Shown here one piece after another: positions 36,250-43,913 of a stretch of 64,000 bases of DNA; position 1 is the first letter of the stretch, and the number at the start of each line of letters is the position of its first letter. The stretch spans positions 1 to 64,000 of the forward strand of contig DHSO01000045.1 in NCBI GenBank assembly GCA_002410505.1. Direction: 5' to 3'. The notes under the pieces are model-generated. The model searched no databases, had not been told where the DNA came from, and saw only the letters and a list, made by a program, of their open reading frames with translations. This stretch comes from Cloacimonetes bacterium UBA5284. GTDB taxonomy: Bacteria > Cloacimonadota > Cloacimonadia > Cloacimonadales > Cloacimonadaceae. A program made the position numbers and the translations under genes.

Positions 36250-38150
36250 AGTTCGTGCTTGATCCTGGCCAAGGCTGTGGCAAAATCCATGGATCCCAAA
36301 TCGCCCTGTGTGTGACGACGCAAGGTAAGACTGCCTTCATCGGCCTCTCTTTTGCCTACAATGCACATAAAGGGGATTTTCTTTAGCTCAGCATCCCGGA
36401 TCTTGTAGCCAATCTTCTCACTGCGACTGTCCACTTCACAGCGTAAGCCTTCTTCCAGTAGCTTGCTTTGCAAATCTTTGGCATAGTCCAATTGCGCGTC
36501 GGTGATGGGAAGTATCATCATTTGCACCGGGGCGAGCCACAGCGGAAGATTTCCGCCATGATACTCCAGCAGAGTGGCAAAGAAACGCTCCACAGATCCC
36601 AGAACAGCCCTGTGAATCATATAAGGGCGATGAGCTTGATTATCCGCTCCTATGTATTGCATATCAAATCGTTCCGGCAGGTTAAAATCAAACTGGATGG
36701 TGGTGCATTGCCAGGCTCTGCCGATGGCGTCTTTGATCTTGATATCGATCTTGGGACCGTAAAAAGCCCCACCGCCTTCATCAACGCTGAAATCCAAATT
36801 GAGCTTGTTTAATGAAGCTTTCAAGCTCTGGGTGGCCATCTCCCAATCCGCGTCTTCGCCCACTGCCGCTTCTGGCTTTGTGGAAAGATAGATCATGAAT
36901 TCCTTGAAGCCAAAGCTCTTCAGCATATCCAGCGAGAATACGATCAGTTTCTCTACTTCATTGCTTACTTGATCCGGAGTGCAGATGATGTGCGCGTCGT
37001 CTTGAGTAAAACCGCGAACGCGCATCAATCCGTGCAATACGCCGCTGCGTTCATAGCGATATACCGTACCCAATTCTGCCAGTCGAACCGGAAGTTCCCT
37101 ATAGCTGTGATGACTGGCGTTGTATATGCTGAGGTGGAAAGGACAGTTCATCGGCTTGATGTAATAATCCTGAGATTCCACATCCATTTTGGAATACATG
37201 TTCTCTTTATAGAATCCCAAGTGTCCGCTGGTTTCCCACAGATTGCTGCGCCCCACGTGCGGAGAATAGACCAGCTTGTAGCCATTTCTTAGATGCGCGT
37301 CTTTCCAGTACGCTTCGATCAAATGCCTGATCATCGCGCCATTGGGATGCCACAACACCAGTCCGGCGCCAACTTCATCGCTGATGGAAAATAGATCGAG
37401 GTCTTTGCCCAGCTTGCGATGATCGCGTTTGGCGGCTTCTTCCAAAAAGTTCAAATACTCTTTGAGTTCCTTGTTTGTAGGGAAGCTGATGCCATAGATG
37501 CGTTTGAGCATCTTATTCTTTTCGTCGCCCCGCCAGTATGCACCGGAGCTTTTCAGAAGCTTCACGGCCTTTATCTTGCCGGAGGAGCTGATATGCGGTC
37601 CGCGACAGAGATCTATAAAATCCCCCTGAGTATAGGTGCTTATCACTTGATCTTCTGGGATTTCGCTAAGGATCTCGATCTTATACATCTCGTTCATGCC
37701 TCTAAACATCTCGATTGCTTCAGCGCGGCTCAGCTCCTTACGATAATAGGGCAGATCCTGAGCGCTCAATTCTTTCATGCGCTCTTCAATTTTCTGCAGA
37801 TCTTCGTCGCTGAAGGCTTCTTCCCGATCAAAATCGTAGTAAAAACCTTGCTCAATGGCTGGACCGATAGTAACCTGAACATCCGGCCAGAGCTGTTTTA
37901 CTGCTTGTGCCATCAGGTGAGCGGTGCTATGCCAATAGAGCTCTTTGCCTTCGTCCGTCTTAAATGTATGTATTATTAACTCACTGTCGCTATCTATGAT
38001 GGTGCTGAGATCACTCATTTTTCCGTTTATCTCTGCTGCCAATGCTGCGTCTGCCAGGCGGGGACTGATGTCCGTTGCCACTTGCAAAGCGCTTACTGCA
38101 GCCGGGTATTCTCGTTTACTTCCATCCGGAAGACTTATCTTTAAAGACAT
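36246..38150 (-). CDS. thrS: Threonyl-tRNA synthetase
   Basis: The 634-residue enzyme has an N-terminal TGS domain, an editing domain with HSTAHLMAQAVKQLWP and DLCRGPH, the class II catalytic core (MNCPFHLSIY with the zinc cysteine, motif 2 RYERSGVLHGLMRVRGFTQDD) and a C-terminal anticodon-binding domain. GGAGTAATT precedes the ATG. The 44-base gap to the upstream P-type ATPase gene shows no T-box or other attenuator. Being downstream of a metal-efflux gene is odd for a tRNA synthetase; an internal promoter is likely but not evident. Confidence 0.97.
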   Translation of the reverse strand: MSLKISLPDGSKREYPAAVSALQVATDISPRLADAALAAEINGKMSDLSTIIDSDSELIIHTFKTDEGKELYWHSTAHLMAQAVKQLWPDVQVTIGPAIEQGFYYDFDREEAFSDEDLQKIEERMKELSAQDLPYYRKELSRAEAIEMFRGMNEMYKIEILSEIPEDQVISTYTQGDFIDLCRGPHISSSGKIKAVKLLKSSGAYWRGDEKNKMLKRIYGISFPTNKELKEYLNFLEEAAKRDHRKLGKDLDLFSISDEVGAGLVLWHPNGAMIRHLIEAYWKDAHLRNGYKLVYSPHVGRSNLWETSGHLGFYKENMYSKMDVESQDYYIKPMNCPFHLSIYNASHHSYRELPVRLAELGTVYRYERSGVLHGLMRVRGFTQDDAHIICTPDQVSNEVEKLIVFSLDMLKSFGFKEFMIYLSTKPEAAVGEDADWEMATQSLKASLNKLNLDFSVDEGGGAFYGPKIDIKIKDAIGRAWQCTTIQFDFNLPERFDMQYIGADNQAHRPYMIHRAVLGSVERFFATLLEYHGGNLPLWLAPVQMMILPITDAQLDYAKDLQSKLLEEGLRCEVDSRSEKIGYKIRDAELKKIPFMCIVGKREADEGSLTLRRHTQGDLGSMDFATALARIKHEL

Positions 38151-38194
38151 AATTACTCCAAATCAATCAATTATCTTTCCAAATTGTTTGATGC

Positions 38195-40279
38195 TCAATT
38201 CTTGTCAAGCGTCCTGTCGATTCTGCTCAGACTAAGGCTGTTGAGGATCACCAACAGCGTAACTCCCACATCTGCAATGATGGCTTCCCACAATCCGCTG
38301 ATTCCCGCGATACCCAGCGCCATCACCAAAATTTTGATGCCCAATGCAAGGCCGATGTTTTGCCATACCTTGGCATTGGTCGCCCGGGATAGAATGAAAG
38401 CTTGCATCAGTTGCTCGGGCTTGTCGTTCAACAATACAATGTCAGCATTATCGATGGAGGCTTCCGAGCCAATAGCACCCATTGCAATTCCGATGTCTGC
38501 TCTGGCTAATACCGGCGCGTCGTTCATACCATCTCCCACATAGGCTGTTTTATGTCCGCTTTCGCTCATGATGCTCTCCAGAAAGCTCAACTTCTCAGCC
38601 GGCAGCAATTCTGCCTTAAATCCGTCCAGCAGCAATTCGCGAGACACTTGTTCAGCTTTTGCCTGTTTATCACCGGATAACATATACATAGTTTTCACCC
38701 CAAGTTTTCGCAATGCCTTCAGGCTCTTGAACATAGATGGCTTTATCTCATCGCTGAAACTAGCCGAACCCAGATAGTGCCCATCCTTCAGCACAAATAT
38801 GCTGCTTTGCTCATCTATGCCGTTGGATCCGGAGTAACCTTCTTCCTTGAGGAAGTTCTGCGATCCTGCCCGATAGCTGATGTTATCATAGTCCAGCCTA
38901 ACGCCTTTGCCGGATAGCTCGCTGAAGTCATTTAGCAATGCACTGTCATAATCTCTACAGATGCTTTCTTTCACGGCTTGCGCGTATGGATGACAGGAGT
39001 TTTGCTCACATATGTACAGGGCTTGGCTCAATTCTGCTTCATTTATTCCCTCTGCCGGATGCAAAGCTTCTAGTTTTAGCTTCCCGCTGGTAAGAGTTCC
39101 GGTTTTGTCAAAGACCAGGCTTCGGATTTGCCGCAGCCCATCCAGATACAGGCTCCCCTTGAAGATGATTCCATTGCGGGCCGCAATGCCGATGCCAATG
39201 TAATAAGTAAGGGGGATCGATATCACCAGCGCGCAGGGGCAACTGACGATCAGAAACACTAAAGAGCGTTTAAACCAAACTGCCGCCGGAAATCCCAGCA
39301 GGGTGGGCAGGATGAAGACGATTAGGGCCAGTGAAACCACGATAGGAGTGTAGATCCGGGCAAATCTGGTGATAAAACGTTCTTGACGGGATTTACGGGA
39401 AGCGGCGTTGTCTATGAGAGAGAGAATGCGTGCTACCATGCTCTCGGATTCTATGTGACTTACCTGTAGCTCTAGCAATCCGGATTGATTTAAGCACCCG
39501 GCATAGACCTCGTCTCCGGCCTGTACCGCCAAAGGCGCGGATTCTCCGCTGATGCCTGAGGTATCTAAACTGCTTTCGCCTTTCATAATCCTTCCGTCAA
39601 GGGGGATGCGCTCTCCGGGATATACCAGCAAGAGGTCTCCCTGTTTCACTGCCCCCAATTTCACATCTTGAATGCCATCATTGGTTTTCAGGTGTGCCAG
39701 CTCCGGCTTCAAAGATACGATTGAAGATATGGCTCCTCTGCTGCGGGAAACGGCCTTGGCTTCCAGATACTGTCCCAATTCATACAAGGCAATTACTGCG
39801 ATCGCTTCGGTGTATTCTCCAAGGTATATTGCGCCGATACTGGCGATGCTCATCAAAAAGTGTTCTGCCAGAAGCTGACGGGAAATCACCTCCCTGATCG
39901 CGCTGAAAATAACTCTGCCTGCTACCAAAAAATAGGATATCAGGAGTAAAATGGTGGAGACAGGCTCGGGTAATGATGTCAACAGAACGATAAGCCACAG
40001 GATCAAGCCGCTGAATATCACCCTTGCATATCGCGATTTACCGGCTTTTAGCACCTCTTCTTTTTCGGTGATGCTTACTCCCGGCTCAATGCTTGAAGCT
40101 ATCCGGTTCAGCTTTTCCAAAGCCTTATCGTTAATGTCATTATACCGGATAACCAGGCGTTTGTTGATGAAATCCAAATTAGCTTGCTTCACTTCAGCAA
40201 GATTGGCGATTTTGCCTTCGATCTTGGCACTGCATCCAGCGCAATCAAGATTGTTTACATTGTATTCTCTAATGATCAC
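38195..40279 (-). CDS. Zn/Cd/Pb-exporting P1B-type ATPase (ZntA/CadA-like)
   Basis: The 694-residue protein starts with one heavy-metal-associated domain (DCAGCSAKI, C-A-G-C). It then has P1B-ATPase membrane helices with the CPC metal site (SCPCALVISIPLTYY), phosphorylation motif DKTGTLTSGK, and hinge GDGMNDAPVLARADIGIAMG. The CPCAL-type helix 6 followed by a late membrane Asp pattern (ADVGVTLLVILNSLSLSR) fits Zn2+/Cd2+/Pb2+ exporters. It overlaps the start of its SmtB/CadC-like repressor gene's stop by four bases, so the repressor controls its own exporter. Confidence 0.93.
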   Translation of the reverse strand: MIIREYNVNNLDCAGCSAKIEGKIANLAEVKQANLDFINKRLVIRYNDINDKALEKLNRIASSIEPGVSITEKEEVLKAGKSRYARVIFSGLILWLIVLLTSLPEPVSTILLLISYFLVAGRVIFSAIREVISRQLLAEHFLMSIASIGAIYLGEYTEAIAVIALYELGQYLEAKAVSRSRGAISSIVSLKPELAHLKTNDGIQDVKLGAVKQGDLLLVYPGERIPLDGRIMKGESSLDTSGISGESAPLAVQAGDEVYAGCLNQSGLLELQVSHIESESMVARILSLIDNAASRKSRQERFITRFARIYTPIVVSLALIVFILPTLLGFPAAVWFKRSLVFLIVSCPCALVISIPLTYYIGIGIAARNGIIFKGSLYLDGLRQIRSLVFDKTGTLTSGKLKLEALHPAEGINEAELSQALYICEQNSCHPYAQAVKESICRDYDSALLNDFSELSGKGVRLDYDNISYRAGSQNFLKEEGYSGSNGIDEQSSIFVLKDGHYLGSASFSDEIKPSMFKSLKALRKLGVKTMYMLSGDKQAKAEQVSRELLLDGFKAELLPAEKLSFLESIMSESGHKTAYVGDGMNDAPVLARADIGIAMGAIGSEASIDNADIVLLNDKPEQLMQAFILSRATNAKVWQNIGLALGIKILVMALGIAGISGLWEAIIADVGVTLLVILNSLSLSRIDRTLDKN

Positions 40280-40629
40280 GCTTCCTCCAAAACGTGTTCC
40301 AAAGCGACCTTAAATAGACTCTGTATGTGATCGTCATCCAATGAATAGTACAATACAGTGCCTTCCCTACGATATTTCACCAGACGACTCAAACGCAATG
40401 TCTTCAACTGGTGAGAAACGGCGGATTGTCCCATATTGGCCAAAGCAGACAAATCTGCCACACACAATTCTGCTTTAGATAAATAATGTAAGAGAGTCAG
40501 GCGAGAAGGATCGCCAAAAACCTTGAAGAATTCTGCAACTTTTGCGATAGTGTCAGGGTGGGGCAGAGCTGCCTTTATCTCTATTATATCTTTATCTGAT
40601 ATAAGTTTGCATAAGCATTTATCAGTCAT
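40276..40629 (-). CDS. SmtB/CadC-type (ArsR family) metal-sensing repressor
   Basis: The 117-residue winged-helix protein has the ArsR helix-turn-helix (VADLSALANMGQSAVSHQLKTLR). Its C-terminal helix carries D99, H101, H112 and E115 in the exact spacing of the alpha-5 zinc site of SmtB. It also has CLC at residues 5-7 and ELCVADL with C56, a partial match to the alpha-3N Cd/Pb site of CadC. Zinc, perhaps also cadmium or lead, should release it from the operator. I start it at 40629, where GGGAGA precedes the ATG; the frame extends 40 codons upstream across the promoter and operator without support. Confidence 0.92.
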   Translation of the reverse strand: MTDKCLCKLISDKDIIEIKAALPHPDTIAKVAEFFKVFGDPSRLTLLHYLSKAELCVADLSALANMGQSAVSHQLKTLRLSRLVKYRREGTVLYYSLDDDHIQSLFKVALEHVLEEA

Positions 40630-40639
40630 GATGTCTCCC

Positions 40640-40663
40640 ATATATGAATATATGCTCATATAT
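40640..40663 (-). promoter_or_regulatory. Operator for the SmtB/CadC-type repressor
   Basis: A perfect inverted repeat, ATATATGA (40640-40647) and TCATATAT (40656-40663), is separated by eight bases. It has the AT-rich TGA-N-TCA form of ArsR/SmtB-family operators and overlaps the -10 box, 10 bases upstream of the repressor start codon. Autorepression is the natural reading. Confidence 0.85.
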
Positions 40664-40685
40664 TGTGGGGCGCCAAATCCGTCAA
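40657..40685 (-). promoter_or_regulatory. Promoter of the metal-resistance operon
   Basis: On the minus strand TTGACG (40685-40680) is followed after exactly 17 bases by TATATG (40662-40657). The -10 box lies inside the operator palindrome, so repressor and RNA polymerase would compete. Confidence 0.8.
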
Positions 40686-40730
40686 GCTTTTTCTTTTTCA
40701 TATACCATAACGTAGGCTGGGTATTTATAA

Positions 40731-40836
40731 GAGTCACCGAAAATTGCAAATCGGATCACTGAAAATTGCAAATCGGGGGAAAGTGGTTTTTTTGAGCTCT
40801 CTTATCTGTCCATTTAGGTCACCGAAAATTGCAAAT
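40731..40836. repeat. 106-base direct repeat, copy 1
   Basis: Bases 40731-40836 match 41594-41699 with only two mismatches (104 of 106), in the same orientation and 863 bases apart. The two copies flank the GIY-YIG gene. Each contains two GTCACCGA units and one ATCACTGA unit. Confidence 0.9.
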
Positions 40837-40946
40837 CGATCACCGAAAATTGCAAATCGATCACTAATTTCTTCAAGGAAGGGTCACTGAAAACTTCAAG
40901 AAAGGATCACTGATTTCTTCAAGAAAGGATCACTGATTTCTTCAAA
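40733..40946. repeat. Iterated 21-23 base repeats beginning RTCACYGA
   Basis: Four units GTCACCGAAAATTGCAAATC or the ATCACTGA variant start at 40733, 40755, 40818 and 40839. Four related units, RTCACTRA followed by WTTCTTCAAG or AACTTCAAG, start at 40860, 40883, 40906 and 40929, exactly 23 bases apart. A 42-base non-repeat spacer (40776-40817) contains a T run. The series resembles the multiple terminal repeats of IS21-family elements, but no istA/istB genes are present, so that reading is a hypothesis. Confidence 0.85.
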
Positions 40947-40962
40947 TGGGTTTTGAGGATAT

Positions 40963-40999
40963 AAAAAAAACATGGGGAGCACAGGGCGGTGTCCCCATG
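40963..40999 (-). terminator. Rho-independent terminator of the GIY-YIG gene
   Basis: CATGGGGA (40971-40978) and TCCCCATG (40992-40999) form a perfect eight-base stem. On the minus strand it is followed by eight T residues (40970-40963). It lies about 70 bases past the GIY-YIG stop codon. Confidence 0.88.
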
Positions 41000-41070
41000 T
41001 ATCGGAGGGCATTCTAATTAGTTTATGAATAATCTTTAATTATTTGTTTTGCACAAATCGCAATATTTAC

Positions 41071-41454
41071 CTACCGTCCATTCCCTCCTTGAGTTTTGTT
41101 TCCTGACGGGTTATGACGTTTAATATGATCTTTCTCAGTCTGGCGCCGTTCTTCTCTTGTAGCATCTTCTTTTGATTTTGAATACTCAACATTTTGTTTT
41201 GAAGTGTCCAATTTCCCATTGCGTGCATGTTCTTGTTGCCTCTTTCTTAAATTTTGTGTATCCCCTATGTAAACGATTTCCCCAGTCTTTTTATCCCTAT
41301 GCCTGTAAGTGCCTGGTGAATTTGGGATTTTACAATCGGGACCTTTAATGACGTCAGTTTTGGACATTCTACCAGGTCCAATTGAACTTAAATTAGCACG
41401 TTCTTGCTTTACTGCAGCTTCCTTTGCTTTGTTAAATAAGTCCTTCAATGACAT
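41071..41454 (-). CDS. Small GIY-YIG nuclease-domain protein
   Basis: The 127-residue protein has an N-terminal helix-rich, charged segment (1-40) and a GIY-YIG domain: GTY at 48-50, VYIG at 61-64, arginines in NLRKRQQEH, and the expected metal-binding glutamate E107 before KRHNPSGN. The C-terminus GNKTQGGNGR is basic. I start it at 41454 behind a strong GGAGG; four more in-frame codons upstream lack support. GIY-YIG domains occur in repair nucleases, restriction enzymes, homing endonucleases and toxins. Which of these applies is unknown. It has its own terminator and is enclosed by the 106-base direct repeats, which suggests that it moves with them. Confidence 0.8.
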   Translation of the reverse strand: MSLKDLFNKAKEAAVKQERANLSSIGPGRMSKTDVIKGPDCKIPNSPGTYRHRDKKTGEIVYIGDTQNLRKRQQEHARNGKLDTSKQNVEYSKSKEDATREERRQTEKDHIKRHNPSGNKTQGGNGR

Positions 41455-41587
41455 GATTACCTCCATGTTTTTTAATTAATGAAATGAAATAAATGCATTA
41501 TGAGGAGTCAACAAAAAAAACGTTTTAATTGAATTTGGGAAATCATGAAGAGTCAAGAAAGGTTCAATTGGAAGTTTATAGTGGCAG

Positions 41588-41988
41588 TATAAAGAGTCAC
41601 CGAAAATTGCAAATCGGATCACTGAAAATTGCAAATCGGGGGAAAGTGGTTTTTTTGAGCTCTCTTTTTTGTCCATTTAGGTCACCGAAAATTGCAAATG
41701 CCAAAACATATACATATCCAAGAATCCAATTGCTTCCATACGTAATCCGTATTTGTATATTGCATATATCATTACGGGTTTATTCTCTTGATTCTGGAGC
41801 TGATAATAGTAACTACCACTTGGACAAAACATTGCCCGATTTGCAGGTTTTGGTGATCAAAACAATGAAATTTACTAAAACTATGTCCAAGTGGTTTTCT
41901 GCAAATGCTTTTCGGATATCCTATTCTCTCTTAGACTTACCTATTTTGTCCATTGATCGCTATTTGCAATTATCGGTGACTCTTTATA
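41588..41988. mobile_element. 401-base element with 27-base terminal inverted repeats
   Basis: The left end (41588-41614) begins TATAAAGAGTCACCGAAAAT. The right end (41962-41988) is its inverted complement with one mismatch in 27. Inside are two further GTCACYGA units near the left end and a perfect 11-base inverted pair, CCACTTGGACA (41816-41826) and TGTCCAAGTGG (41884-41894). No coding sequence was found inside, so it would have to be moved by a transposase in trans, as a MITE is. No target-site duplication is evident. Confidence 0.65.
41594..41699. repeat. 106-base direct repeat, copy 2
   Basis: This is the second copy of the repeat at 40731-40836. It forms the left part of the 401-base element at 41588-41988. 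Both mismatches with copy 1 lie in the T-rich spacer. Confidence 0.9.
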
Positions 41989-42231
41989 ACTAAGAATACA
42001 ATGCCAATAACATAGGTGTCCAATAAAGTGGCATTCCCTATACATGTGAAAAAGCATATGTCCAGGAAAACGAGCTTTTCTATACATATGGGTAGCTAAA
42101 TGTAGAGGGAACTGGTATCTTCTATACATATCTGGTACTTGATTCTGTGTTGATGTCCCCAATCTTGGTGTAAAATCCAACTCATTGTTTCTCTGGTTAT
42201 TTGCTGGCATCTGATATCCCTCGTTACCCAC
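41941..42231 (-). CDS. Doubtful small protein with HMYR repeats, C-terminus from the inverted-repeat element
   Basis: The open frame gives 96 residues, or 89 from the ATG at 42210, which has GAGGG nine bases upstream. Three 14-residue repeats start MYRRYQFP, MYRKARFP and MYRECHFI. After them the frame reads into the right terminal repeat of the 401-base element, giving SYKESPIIANS and a stop. It may be a gene fragment cut by insertion of that element, or a chance frame over a tandem repeat. I recognise no family. Confidence 0.25.
   Translation of the reverse strand: MGNEGYQMPANNQRNNELDFTPRLGTSTQNQVPDMYRRYQFPLHLATHMYRKARFPGHMLFHMYRECHFIGHLCYWHCILSYKESPIIANSDQWTK
42004..42129. repeat. Three tandem 42-base repeats
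   Basis: Units at 42129-42088, 42087-42046 and 42045-42004 (minus strand) each begin ATGTATAG and diverge toward their ends. The period is a multiple of three, so the minus-strand frame stays open across all three. Confidence 0.65.
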
Positions 42232-42314
42232 AATCTACGATGTTAGAACCTGCCATGGTGTTACCATCGGATTCAAAGTGGAAGACCTGTACCAACTGTT
42301 TTCGGAGATTAACT

Positions 42315-43292
42315 CTAATTCCTGGAAAGATCGATGATTTCTCTTAGAAGAGCTGGGAAGTATTCTTTGATGTTTACGCCCATTTTTTCTCTTGCTGTCT
42401 CAAAACTATCCAGAGCATTAACAATGTGTCTCACATATATAAAGCCTTGTTCTTCATCCCATTTGAGGATTCCTTCTGCTTCCTGAGTGCCATAATACTT
42501 TTCATTCAGTTTATAGGTGATGGCGCGGATAAAACTCTCGTAGTTATTCACCTCGGGATATTTCTGATAATCGATGTTCAGGCTGCTGATGCACTTCTCG
42601 AATCTTTGCCAGTCTGCAGAATTCTGAGCCATACAATCATCGATGATAGGATTCACAAAGACGTGCGCAAACTCATGCCAAAGATAGACTCTAAGACAAA
42701 GCTCAGCTCTATCATTCTCTTCATCCTGATCGAAACCTATCGTACAGGACACTTCTCTGCTTTCCGGAACATTGCCCCCTGCATAACCGCAATTCTGCAA
42801 GGGAGAAAACCTGAGTGTATATTGCTCAGCCTCCAGTCCAATATATGATTCCAGCTCAGTCGCAGGATCGCAAGCTCCGTTTATGGCTGTTACCTTCTCT
42901 ATCGCCTGCTGATAGTAGTCCGAATGATCATCGTAAAATCTCTTAAAAGCCGTTACCCGCGCAAAGTCCTGCAGACCTTTATACAAATCCATCCAGTTCT
43001 GCTTGCTCCCTGCTCGTAAACACAGATACTCAGAGGGCTCGCAAGTCAGGCTCAGTTCATCATTAAAATCCATAAAGAGCATGGAGTTAATCGGTGCATC
43101 GAAACAGAAGTAATCATTGATAGCCCGATATTGCGCTACAGCATGATGATCTTGATAGGGAGTAAACCAAGCCAGCATATCCTGGTAATAGCTACTTTTG
43201 CTGATACAATTGATGTTCGGATCACCCGCTACAAGCTGTAAAGCAGTGAGGAGTTCCATTCTGGGATCAACGAGTATTTTTAGCTTTTTCAT
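42315..43292 (-). CDS. DUF4932 family putative zinc metalloprotease
   Basis: The 325-residue protein has a zincin motif HEFAH (residues 206-210) within LWHEFAHVFVNP, followed by a conserved glutamate-containing helix further on (YESFIRAITYKL), as in DUF4932 proteins. There is no signal peptide, so it should be cytoplasmic unless exported by another route. Its substrate is unknown. It sits in the accessory region next to repeats and an orphan gene, with GGGGT upstream of the ATG as a weak ribosome site. Confidence 0.78.
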   Translation of the reverse strand: MKKLKILVDPRMELLTALQLVAGDPNINCISKSSYYQDMLAWFTPYQDHHAVAQYRAINDYFCFDAPINSMLFMDFNDELSLTCEPSEYLCLRAGSKQNWMDLYKGLQDFARVTAFKRFYDDHSDYYQQAIEKVTAINGACDPATELESYIGLEAEQYTLRFSPLQNCGYAGGNVPESREVSCTIGFDQDEENDRAELCLRVYLWHEFAHVFVNPIIDDCMAQNSADWQRFEKCISSLNIDYQKYPEVNNYESFIRAITYKLNEKYYGTQEAEGILKWDEEQGFIYVRHIVNALDSFETAREKMGVNIKEYFPALLREIIDLSRN

Positions 43293-43424
43293 ATGTGATA
43301 CCCCTCTATCATTGATAGACCCTGAGTCAAGCCCTTTCTTCTATGCTATAAAAGCACTATTCTATTCATAATAGACCATCATGAGGAACGTATAAGACTC
43401 TTTTAAGACCCCCTCATCATCTGC

Positions 43425-43445
43425 AAGGCACTAATTGCCTTTTTT
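43425..43445 (+). terminator. Weak hairpin with T run
   Basis: AAGGCA (43425-43430) pairs with TGCCTT (43436-43441) over a five-base loop, and the T run extends to 43445. The orientation is plus-strand, yet no plus-strand gene ends here, so it may be fortuitous or may stop antisense transcription. Confidence 0.35.
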
Positions 43446-43466
43446 CAAACCCCTCTCAAGACTTAT

Positions 43467-43913
43467 CTACAGCTCTCTATCCAGATGAGTATAATCATAT
43501 ACTTCAGGCAGCAAACCCGCTTCTACGGCTCTTTTGATGCTGATGCAAGGCAGATCCCGGCTATAGATTTCCTCCCGGCTAAGGCTTAGCAGGTCTATGC
43601 TGCCATCCCTCCGCGCCATTTCCCGCATTAATTTTAGATACATATTCACCCAGGAGCGCACATATCTGCCCTCGTTTTCCCGCAGGGTGTTATAGCGTCC
43701 CAGATAGGTTCGCATATCGTTTTTATAGCCATCAGATGGCTTTATGCTGTGCAAATTGGCGGTGGTGTTGCCCAATTTGTGATTATTCTCCGTAAGGGTG
43801 GGATATCTGTATTTGCGTACCAATACCATTCCTTCCCGCCTGTAGTGACAGAACACCACTCCATCCAGCTTCCCGGAATAGGAGCCAATGCCACCGGTAA
43901 ATTTTGCTCTCAT
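43467..43913 (-). CDS. Orphan small protein of unknown function
   Basis: The 148-residue protein begins MRAKFTGGIGSYSGKLDGVVFCHYRREGMVLVRKYRYPTL-type sequence and is basic and rich in Arg and Tyr. It has neither signal peptide nor membrane segment. The N-terminus resembles short beta-rich segments of phage-like structural or DNA-associated proteins, but I cannot name a family. A strong GGAGGATTCA precedes the ATG, which argues for a real gene. It lies in the accessory region between DUF4932 and the 44.1-kb repeat cluster. Confidence 0.65.
   Translation of the reverse strand: MRAKFTGGIGSYSGKLDGVVFCHYRREGMVLVRKYRYPTLTENNHKLGNTTANLHSIKPSDGYKNDMRTYLGRYNTLRENEGRYVRSWVNMYLKLMREMARRDGSIDLLSLSREEIYSRDLPCISIKRAVEAGLLPEVYDYTHLDREL

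Larger units (their letters stand above)
41455..42314. other. 860-base accessory stretch: repeats and gene remnants
   Basis: The stretch between the GIY-YIG gene and the DUF4932 gene holds no confident gene. It contains the 401-base inverted-repeat element, three 42-base repeats and a 40-residue open fragment on the plus strand (about 42216-42337, ending LFSEINSNSWKDR). This fragment has no start or ribosome site and I could not assign it. Composition is AT-rich. Confidence 0.6.

Noticed and set aside
38151..38194. T-box or other attenuator before thrS
   Set aside because: The gap is only 44 bases and contains no T-box conserved core or hairpin.
40733..40946. Possible CRISPR array
   Set aside because: The repeats are 21-23 bases long and abut each other without unique spacers, and no cas genes are nearby.
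42216..42337. 40-residue plus-strand fragment ending LFSEINSNSWKDR
   Set aside because: It looks protein-like but has no start codon or ribosome site, ends inside the DUF4932 gene and matches no family I know. It is mentioned only as a possible remnant.
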